Shown here: positions 14,615 through 19,979 of the stretch, in pieces
How positions within the stretch are numbered: position 1 is the stretch's first letter
Layout of the letters: every line of letters begins with the position of its first letter
Virus record (IMG/VR): IMGVR_UViG_3300044922_000740
Location: 1 to 23,537 of that record
Reading direction: 5' to 3' (one strand)
DNA: 23,537 nt
Source of the DNA: a virus
Notes under the pieces: generated by a model
The model's database searches: none
Seen by the model: the letters and a program-made list of their open reading frames with translations, nothing else
What the model was told of the DNA's origin: nothing
Made by a program: the position numbers and the translations under genes

Positions 14615-14719
14615 ATGTCTTTTGGACTATTAACTTTTCTCATTGCGACATTTGGCACTGCTGCTGTATGCCAGCTTTTTATCTGGTTGCTCGGTACTGA
14701 CGGGAGCGACAATCCTTAA
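14615..14719 (+). CDS. 34-aa single-span membrane microprotein
   Basis: ATG 14615 to TAA 14717-14719; the stop overlaps the ATG of the next gene (TAATG), which supports translation. Residues 3-27 are hydrophobic (FGLLTFLIATFGTAAVCQLF, then IWLL), followed by a polar GTDGSDNP tail. It begins 2-3 nt after the U-tract of the thyX terminator and has no evident Shine-Dalgarno, so expression may depend on readthrough. Phage membrane microproteins can act in lysis or superinfection exclusion; nothing here decides which. Confidence 0.5.
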   Translation: MSFGLLTFLIATFGTAAVCQLFIWLLGTDGSDNP

Positions 14720-15330
14720 TGATAAAGACCGATATCCGCCTCAGAACCGCTAATCTCATCCGACAACTGGATTACCCACAAATTCGCCTCAAACGTCTTG
14801 ATATAGACAAAGTACGCAACTGGTGTTATGTTAACTTACCTAAAGCCGTTGAAAAATTCAAGCGTGACCGATTCGACCTTAACGAAGCAACAACTTGGGA
14901 AGAGATTGCCGCCTACAATACCATTTTACAAATCTATGGGCGCAAAGTAGCCATTTATTTCACCTTTGGCTGGCTCGATTACCAAGCAGTCAAGGAGTTC
15001 ATAGCTTCGCGTAAAGGGGCAAAGTTCCGCCAAGATTTTGAGCTTGACCATCACAGCGCAATCCTACTATCGCCCACAACATTCTTTTCTGCCGAATCGC
15101 TTGACGAGTTTTGGGTAAGCTTCGACCTAAAAAGCGGTAAAGGATACAATTTCCTAGACTATTCGCACTACAATGATGATGAGGATATGGATTCATCTCA
15201 ATATGATTGGCTCAACGAAGCCCTAGCTGAGCAAGAAAACGAGAAAATCAAGAATCCCTACGAAGACTTGAACAGACGCTCCAATACTAAAACTAAACAG
15301 AAAAAAGATGTCACTATTACCAAACAGTAA
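14719..15330 (+). CDS. Hypothetical protein (203 aa)
   Basis: ATG 14719 overlaps the upstream stop by one base. The first 150 residues look globular, mixed alpha/beta, with conserved-looking aromatic segments (NWCYVNLPKAVEKFKRDRFD, YFTFGWLDYQAVKEFI, FELDHHSAILLSPTTFF). The last 50 residues are highly charged and probably disordered (acidic HYNDDEDMDSSQ, then basic RRSNTKTKQKKD). No family or catalytic motif is recognised. It overlaps the next gene by 23 nt. Confidence 0.6.
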   Translation: MIKTDIRLRTANLIRQLDYPQIRLKRLDIDKVRNWCYVNLPKAVEKFKRDRFDLNEATTWEEIAAYNTILQIYGRKVAIYFTFGWLDYQAVKEFIASRKGAKFRQDFELDHHSAILLSPTTFFSAESLDEFWVSFDLKSGKGYNFLDYSHYNDDEDMDSSQYDWLNEALAEQENEKIKNPYEDLNRRSNTKTKQKKDVTITKQ

Positions 15331-15721
15331 GCGCTACATAAGACCTCAGACTGAATCAGTTCCGCAACCCCCTGAGCCTCAGCCAGTACAGCCATTTACG
15401 GTACTAGATATTCTGCAAAGAGATGAATCCGAATTAAATTATCAACTTGGAAGAATAGAAGAGGCGAAAAGACTTGAGCCAGAGTTGCGACAACGACTTA
15501 ACGTAGTCCAACAATCATTGCAAGCATTTCGTGCCTTGGAAGCTGCTTCTGAGCCTGTACAAGAGCAATCCGCACCTGCGCCTATTGTCAAAAATGTTCG
15601 GAAAGCCGCCACTAGAAAGACGGCAAGACCTACCCAAAGTAGTGTTGCACCAGAGCCAACTGTGAGCGATACTGAAAATATTGAACTTGTACACGATGAT
15701 TTTTCAACTTTTCCTGACTAA
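15308..15721 (+). CDS. Pro/Ala-rich coiled-coil protein (137 aa)
   Basis: ATG 15308 lies inside the end of the previous gene. The N-terminus is Pro-rich (VPQPPEPQPVQPF), the middle (about residues 38-78) forms a charged coiled coil (SELNYQLGRIEEAKRLEPEL), then a basic Ala/Pro-rich linker (VRKAATRKTARPTQ), and the C-terminus is acidic. The layout suggests a flexible adaptor or scaffold. No family is recognised. Confidence 0.55.
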   Translation: MSLLPNSKRYIRPQTESVPQPPEPQPVQPFTVLDILQRDESELNYQLGRIEEAKRLEPELRQRLNVVQQSLQAFRALEAASEPVQEQSAPAPIVKNVRKAATRKTARPTQSSVAPEPTVSDTENIELVHDDFSTFPD

Positions 15722-15729
15722 TAACTAAT

Positions 15730-16221
15730 ATGACCAACAATAGTTTTTATTTTTCTGACCTGATTGGTATTCCAGTAACCGCAGCATATTCAAAAGCAGC
15801 TAGAGACAAAGAACTGAAGCAATTATCCGATGCTTTGTATTCTGCACTGACTTCCTCCCCCCCTAAAAAAGAGAAGTTTCTCGAACCTGTAACTATTTTC
15901 CATAACGACGCAAGGTTAACCAGAGTGAAGCCTGAAAATTCTCAGTATTACGAAGATGCTAAAGAGTTTTATGTTTCTCTCGGCATTTTCGACCTCGACC
16001 CCAGTTCTGCTGTTGTCACTGTCACCAAAGACAACAAACTTGAACTAACTTGGACTGAACGTGCAGGCAAAGGGAAATTCTTTAGTAAAATTCCTAGCTA
16101 TCTAGTTGCTACTTCAGCGCCTGTATTGAGTTATGAAGGCGGTGTTCTCGATATTCGAGTCAATGTGAAGTCCCGAAGCGAAAATGATGTGGTATTTGTC
16201 GGTAAGCTTGAATCGAAGTAG
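15730..16221 (+). CDS. Possible Hsp20-like (alpha-crystallin fold) protein
   Basis: The 163-residue product starts at ATG 15730, 8 nt after the previous stop. Residues about 75-150 follow the small heat-shock domain layout: EFYVSLGIFDLDPSSAVVTV (strands before and after the Gly/Asp turn), NKLELTWTERAGKGKFFSKI (where Hsp20 proteins have the variable loop and the R-x-F-x-+-x-x-L segment), and EGGVLDIRVNV, close to the GVLxIxv strand. The typical Arg-Gly-x-x-x-R-x-F segment is not clear, so this is a fold-level suggestion. Hsp20 homologues are common in cyanophages. A terminator follows at 16283. Confidence 0.4.
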   Translation: MTNNSFYFSDLIGIPVTAAYSKAARDKELKQLSDALYSALTSSPPKKEKFLEPVTIFHNDARLTRVKPENSQYYEDAKEFYVSLGIFDLDPSSAVVTVTKDNKLELTWTERAGKGKFFSKIPSYLVATSAPVLSYEGGVLDIRVNVKSRSENDVVFVGKLESK

Positions 16222-16282
16222 TAAAGAGTTACGAAAACTAATTCTCCCTATCTTTATTGAAAGGGTAAAGCAACAAATTTAT

Positions 16283-16312
16283 AGGGGACGCTGCGGTGTC
16301 CCTTTTCTTTTA
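16283..16312 (+). terminator. Rho-independent terminator
   Basis: AGGGGAC (16283-16289) pairs with GTCCCTT (16298-16304) around an 8-nt loop, followed by a T-rich tract to 16312. It closes the transcription unit that ends with the Hsp20-like gene. Confidence 0.75.
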
Positions 16313-16325
16313 CTAAGGAGTAACC

Positions 16326-16460
16326 ATGTTCAATTTTGACCAACTCTACAAATTGATGCTTGAGTATCTACTAATAGTAGTATTGACTATTCTTGGTCTG
16401 CAAGTTACACTTCTATTTACACAAACTATTTGGGAATTATACAGTTATGGCAGACCCTAG
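16326..16460 (+). CDS. 44-aa single-span membrane microprotein
   Basis: ATG 16326 is preceded by a good Shine-Dalgarno, AAGGAG (16315-16320), five bases upstream. The product has an N-terminal amphipathic part (MFNFDQLYKLMLEY) and a long hydrophobic span (residues 14-33, LLIVVLTILGLQVTLLF). The C-terminus is polar. It overlaps the next gene by 14 nt. It lies directly after a terminator, as the 34-aa microprotein gene at 14615 also does. Function unknown. Confidence 0.6.
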   Translation: MFNFDQLYKLMLEYLLIVVLTILGLQVTLLFTQTIWELYSYGRP

Positions 16461-16881
16461 ACACTACAGCATTTCAATTCTCGAAAACTACTCTGACAAG
16501 TCCTTACAAGAGATTGCACTTGCAGTCGCGAGAAAGATTGAAAAAGAAATTTCCGAAGATGATTTTAGTCTTTCAGATGAGGCTGAAGGTTTGGAATTAG
16601 GTGATAATTTCTTAACTACGGAGGAAGCTTATACTTGGTATTTTGTCGCAGAAGACCTTGCTCCCGTATTCGTAGATTTTCCTGATACTTGTTTCTGTCT
16701 TTCTGTCAGTGATGGTGAAGATGGTGGTCAATATCGTGTATTGTTCTTCAATGGTAAAACTGTAACTCAGTACCCTGAAATTCGCTATGAAGAGTTTCGC
16801 CCTAACGATTTTGAGTACCAAACTTCTAGAAAAAAGAGTTTGTTTAGAGATATTATTTTGGAGAGCCGACAAGATGCTTGA
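16447..16881 (+). CDS. Acidic hypothetical protein (144 aa)
   Basis: The frame is open from 16393, but ATG 16447, overlapping the end of the microprotein gene, is the better start (MADPRHYSISILENYSDKSL). The N-terminal third is helical (LQEIALAVARKIEKEI), the centre is strongly acidic, and the C-terminal half is beta-rich with FCLSVSDGEDGGQYRVLFFN. No family is recognised. It overlaps the next gene by 8 nt. Confidence 0.6.
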   Translation: MADPRHYSISILENYSDKSLQEIALAVARKIEKEISEDDFSLSDEAEGLELGDNFLTTEEAYTWYFVAEDLAPVFVDFPDTCFCLSVSDGEDGGQYRVLFFNGKTVTQYPEIRYEEFRPNDFEYQTSRKKSLFRDIILESRQDA

Positions 16882-17026
16882 AATAATTCCTAGTGGTACT
16901 ACTTTGTGGGTGAGAGACTTTGAAGTTAAAGAAGATACCCCTTCCCCAATCCCGACTAAGCCTCAACAAAAATCAGGAAAATGGATATTAATTAAAAATG
17001 ATTCACACAATGCCCCAAGGCGCTAA
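16874..17026 (+). CDS. 50-aa hypothetical protein
   Basis: ATG 16874 overlaps the previous gene by 8 nt. The product has a beta-like start (LEIIPSGTTLWVRDFEVK), a Pro-rich linker and a basic end (KSGKWILIKNDSHNAPRR). It overlaps the macrodomain start by up to 29 nt, so it may exist partly to couple translation of that gene. Confidence 0.45.
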   Translation: MLEIIPSGTTLWVRDFEVKEDTPSPIPTKPQQKSGKWILIKNDSHNAPRR

Positions 17027-17468
17027 CATTCTCGACGTTGACCTTACTAAGCCTGAGAACTGCATCTTTATTCCTGTGAATTGTGTAGGGGTCATGGGTA
17101 AAGGTTTGGCGCTCGACTTCAAGAAAAAGTATCCAGCAAAGTTTGAAATATACCAGACTCATTGTGAGATAGGACTTTTGACTGTTGGTAATCCTACTAT
17201 ATTGTGCGATTGGGGTTATAGAGGCTCTGTAGTATTCTTCCCAACTAAAAACGACTGGCGCAACCCTTCACAACTTAGCTGGATTAAAGAAGGTCTAGTC
17301 TGTCTAGCTGCTTCCCCAGCACATACACAATGGCGCAAACAAACTCGCAACATCCACATTCCCAAGCTTGGCTGCGGTCTTGGCGGTCTTGAGTGGGCTG
17401 ATGTACGTCCGTTGATTGTGCGATTTGCAGAAATGATGCCTGAACACGAAATCTACCTTTACGAATAG
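16998..17468 (+). CDS. DarG/TARG1-type macrodomain (ADP-ribosylglycohydrolase-like)
   Basis: The product has 156 residues if it starts at ATG 16998; ATG 17010 is an alternative. The motifs are those of the DarG-type macrodomain: IPVNCVGVMGKGLALDFKKK (residues 25-44, the ADP-ribose loop with the conserved Lys), FPTKNDWRNPSQLSWIKEGL (81-100), and IPKLGCGLGGLEWADV (121-136, the second phosphate-binding loop). Enzymes of this type remove ADP-ribose from DNA or protein, and DarG reverses DNA modification by DarT. No DarT-like gene is nearby, so it is an orphan. It might protect phage DNA against host DarTG, or process ADP-ribose by-products of RNA repair, since an RNA ligase gene lies 870 nt downstream. 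The activity is inferred. Confidence 0.85.
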   Translation: MIHTMPQGANILDVDLTKPENCIFIPVNCVGVMGKGLALDFKKKYPAKFEIYQTHCEIGLLTVGNPTILCDWGYRGSVVFFPTKNDWRNPSQLSWIKEGLVCLAASPAHTQWRKQTRNIHIPKLGCGLGGLEWADVRPLIVRFAEMMPEHEIYLYE

Positions 17469-17497
17469 TTGACAGCACACTTCTTTTCTGCCATACT
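17469..17497 (+). promoter_or_regulatory. Sigma-70-like promoter: TTGACA, 17 nt, CATACT
   Basis: This is a perfect -35 (17469-17474) with an ideal 17-nt spacer and a 4-of-6 -10 (17492-17497). It begins just after the macrodomain stop. The -10 ends 28 nt before ATG 17525, in line with other leaders in the window. It likely drives the genes from 17525 through the RNA ligase. Confidence 0.5.
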
Positions 17498-17524
17498 TCC
17501 ATTAATTATTCAGGAGCAATCAAA

Positions 17525-17806
17525 ATGTCTAGGACTCGCAAACACAGAGATTTATTCTTTCTTCAGTTTCTTTACAAAATCATTAAGTCTATCGGCAGTC
17601 CTTTTACACACCCTCGCGCAGCCCGATGGAATAAAGTACGTCGCAGAGTTAGCCGTCAATATGGAGGTTCTAACTGGGGAGACAATCAGTATGTAGATGA
17701 CAAGTACAATGATTTACCCTACAAACGTGCAGCAAAGCGAAGCGACCGTCGAGAAGCATTGCAACAAGCACATCAACAACTTGAGGAATACGAATATGGA
17801 GACTAA
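17525..17806 (+). CDS. Strongly basic hypothetical protein (93 aa)
   Basis: ATG 17525 follows an AGGAG Shine-Dalgarno at 17512-17516. The product is Arg/Lys-rich (MSRTRKHRDLFFLQFLYKII, RAARWNKVRRRVSRQYG), with a helical charged C-terminus (RAAKRSDRREALQQAHQQLE). The charge suggests nucleic-acid or ribosome binding, but no fold is recognised. It is the first gene after a promoter and overlaps the next gene by 11 nt. Confidence 0.6.
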   Translation: MSRTRKHRDLFFLQFLYKIIKSIGSPFTHPRAARWNKVRRRVSRQYGGSNWGDNQYVDDKYNDLPYKRAAKRSDRREALQQAHQQLEEYEYGD

Positions 17807-18101
17807 CCTGCGTTGGCAAGATAATGGACAATTTTCTTACGCTTGGTTCGGTATTACTAAGCTCAGCGTCGAGTATGAAGGGTCTATGCATCCAAGAGGC
17901 TCAGATTTACCTACTGGCTACCGAGTAAGCGTAGAAGGTTACAAAAAACGCGAACTCAAGCATCTTTTCTCTAAGCGAGACAATGCAAAAATTGCTGCTG
18001 AACGTCTACTCTGGAAAATTGTAAACGAAATGCACCAAGACCTATCTCAATATTCTTGGGATACGCACAACAAAGAAGAAGTTAAATGGGTGGTGAGATG
18101 A
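17796..18101 (+). CDS. Hypothetical protein (101 aa)
   Basis: The frame is open from 17697, but ATG 17796 has the short overlap usual in this operon and GAGGAA about 10 nt upstream (17783-17788). The product has a beta-rich first half (SYAWFGITKLSVEYEGS, YRVSVEGYKKREL) and a helical second half (NAKIAAERLLWKIVNEMHQD). No family is recognised. Its TGA overlaps the next ATG. Confidence 0.55.
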   Translation: METNLRWQDNGQFSYAWFGITKLSVEYEGSMHPRGSDLPTGYRVSVEGYKKRELKHLFSKRDNAKIAAERLLWKIVNEMHQDLSQYSWDTHNKEEVKWVVR

Positions 18102-18340
18102 TTAAATTACCGCCAAGGTTCAAAATTTTCCACAATGTTAGCGAGGACTATTACTTCATCAAAGAACGATTCTGTTTCTTTTGGTATATGACAGAAAGGG
18201 ATATTATTGCTTACGATGGTTCTACAGTAATAACTCGTTACGAGAGTGTTGAAGCTGCCGAAACTGTAATCGACCAATGGCTCCGTAATAAAAAACAATC
18301 CAAAACACCTGATGAAATCAAACTGGTAAAAGAACTATGA
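18098..18340 (+). CDS. Small aromatic-rich hypothetical protein (80 aa)
   Basis: ATG 18098 forms an ATGA overlap with the previous stop and is preferred over ATG 18086. The product (YFIKERFCFFWYMTERDIIA, then TRYESVEAAETVIDQWL) resembles that of 6950-7213 in its aromatic core and its following 'Y-S...A' helix. The two may be distant paralogues. It overlaps the RNA ligase gene by 4 nt. Confidence 0.55.
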   Translation: MIKLPPRFKIFHNVSEDYYFIKERFCFFWYMTERDIIAYDGSTVITRYESVEAAETVIDQWLRNKKQSKTPDEIKLVKEL

Positions 18341-19467
18341 CCAACGCAGTCGAAATCGTAACAATCTCTCGCATCATCCCTATCTATAAAAATGGCGAAG
18401 AAGCATCAGCTATTCAAGTAGTTAACTTCAATTTTGCCAATGGCGACGAATGCGGTTACAACGTAATCTCACAAAAAGGCATCTATCAAGTAGGCTCCAA
18501 GGCTGTCTACATTCAACCCGATTACTGTTTACCTGATTCGCCTCTGTTTGCCAGTTTTACAGCCCCTAACGGCGACCCCAACAAATCCAGACTTGGACGC
18601 AACAATCGCATTCGGGCGCTCAAGTTCAATTTCAGCTTTGAGAATAGTAGCGACCCAATCTATTCCGTCGGCATCTTACTGAATACAAACGAGCTGCCTA
18701 TCGAGTTACTTGCGGCTGAAGACCTTGCAACAGCATTAGGTATCACTAAGTACGAAGAACCAGAAAAAGGCGCTACAGGTCAAACCAGAGGCACACTGCC
18801 TTCTTTTTTGTACTCTACTGATGAAGAAAATTGTGCGAATCTCAAATCCCACATCAATCGTGTTCTTGAAAGTGGGGCAGAAGTTGCTTACACTATTAAA
18901 GTTGACGGAAGCTCATTCACTGAGTATTTCAAGAAAGATGCTGAAGGCAATTGGTACACAGGTATTTGCTCTCGCTCGTTAGAGAAGAAAATTACTGATG
19001 ACACTGCTGATAGTTGGGTCAAACTGGCTAAGTCTTCTGGATTGTACGAGCGTGGCATGGAATATTGCAAGAAGCACAACGTCGAGTTGGCGTTTCGGGG
19101 AGAAATCTATGGTCAGGGCTTGAAAGGTAGCGGCAATAAGCTGAATCCAGATGCTAATAAGAAGCAAGGACTAATTCTTTTCGGTATCGATAACTTATCA
19201 AGTGGTTTTGCTACTCGAATCCATTATGGTCAGCCTCACAATCTTGAACTTGTTTGCGACGAACTGCAACTCCAATATACTCCTTTAGTAAGGTTTTTCT
19301 CCCAATTTCGCCCCAAAAATTACGACGAACTAATCTCGTTTGCTTCTGATGTTTTTAAAAGAGAAAAAGAAGCTGGTCGAGTCGTTGAGGGTATTGTCGT
19401 TCGCACACTTTACTCAAACGATTTGTCGGTCAAGGTCATGAATCCCGAATATGATGCCAAGAAATAG
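18337..19467 (+). CDS. ATP-dependent RNA ligase, DRB0094 (Rnl5)-like
   Basis: The 376-residue product carries the nucleotidyltransferase motifs in order: motif I K188-V-D-G (the adenylated Lys), SR at 212-213 (motif Ia-like), motif III FRGEIYG (253-259), motif IV EGIVVR (351-356) and motif V SVKV (364-367). The first 110 residues, before the catalytic domain, look like an OB-fold module, as in the Deinococcus DRB0094 family; T4 Rnl2 instead has its extra domain at the C-terminus. These enzymes seal nicked RNA. In phages this fits repair of tRNA or mRNA cut by host defence nucleases. It ends at TAG 19465-19467, directly abutting the convergent stop of the tail gene. Confidence 0.85.
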   Translation: MTNAVEIVTISRIIPIYKNGEEASAIQVVNFNFANGDECGYNVISQKGIYQVGSKAVYIQPDYCLPDSPLFASFTAPNGDPNKSRLGRNNRIRALKFNFSFENSSDPIYSVGILLNTNELPIELLAAEDLATALGITKYEEPEKGATGQTRGTLPSFLYSTDEENCANLKSHINRVLESGAEVAYTIKVDGSSFTEYFKKDAEGNWYTGICSRSLEKKITDDTADSWVKLAKSSGLYERGMEYCKKHNVELAFRGEIYGQGLKGSGNKLNPDANKKQGLILFGIDNLSSGFATRIHYGQPHNLELVCDELQLQYTPLVRFFSQFRPKNYDELISFASDVFKREKEAGRVVEGIVVRTLYSNDLSVKVMNPEYDAKK

Positions 19468-19977
19468 CTAGTAGTTTGTAACAGACTTCACGTAAATCAA
19501 GTTGTTAATACATATAAACTCAATAATTGCAAAATTGCTTGAAAACGCAAATACAGGATTAGAGCCAAAACGAAAGCGTGAGTCCCACCCCGTAATCGTC
19601 CAGCTACCACTATTTCTATCTAAAAGCAAGCTACCAGCACCATTTCTCAGCGTCGTCTGTAGATTAATGGTGCTGTTTTGTGTAAATACCACTCGAACCT
19701 GCTCGACGGAAGTGAAGTCAGCTATAGTTGTTCCTGAAGTCGTTGTAATACTCGTAATTGTGTTTAATTTATTTGCTGTGTTGTTTGACCTGAACCATCT
19801 GCCAGCACCAACAGTCGGAGCAAATATCTGCCCTGAGACAGCAGCTTCGCTTGAGGTTGCATCATAAATAAGCCAAGACTTCAATTCAATGCAAACAACC
19901 GCAAACCCTTGTGGAAGTGTGCTGACATCAAGATTGAGAACTTCGGTAAGTGTGTCGAAACTAATAGGGTGAGCCAA
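19468..19977 (-). CDS. Small tail or adhesin protein (169 aa)
   Basis: This minus-strand gene starts at ATG 19977, 2 nt after the stop of the larger tail gene. The N-terminus (VLNLDVSTLPQGFAVVCIEL, then KSWLIYDA) repeats the N-terminal pattern of the 730-aa protein (LLALDLSLVPANTP...KCWQVY). The C-terminal 75 residues (WTITGWDSRFRFGS, FAIIEFICINNLIYVKSV) resemble the beta module near residues 225-295 of that protein. It therefore looks like a short relative that keeps the attachment and beta modules without the lectin domains. Ser/Thr/Asn-rich composition fits a virion surface protein. Confidence 0.7.
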   Translation of the reverse strand: MAHPISFDTLTEVLNLDVSTLPQGFAVVCIELKSWLIYDATSSEAAVSGQIFAPTVGAGRWFRSNNTANKLNTITSITTTSGTTIADFTSVEQVRVVFTQNSTINLQTTLRNGAGSLLLDRNSGSWTITGWDSRFRFGSNPVFAFSSNFAIIEFICINNLIYVKSVTNY

Positions 19978-19979
19978 AA

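Noticed and set aside
17469-17696. Open frame of 75 codons starting TTG at 17469
   Set aside because: It overlaps the basic 93-aa gene in another frame, starts inside the -35 hexamer and has no Shine-Dalgarno; the 17525 frame has a good one.
19502-19867. Plus-strand frame of 121 codons opposite the small tail gene
   Set aside because: It is the antisense shadow of a gene with clear module similarity to the 730-aa tail protein; it has no Shine-Dalgarno and no plausible domain.
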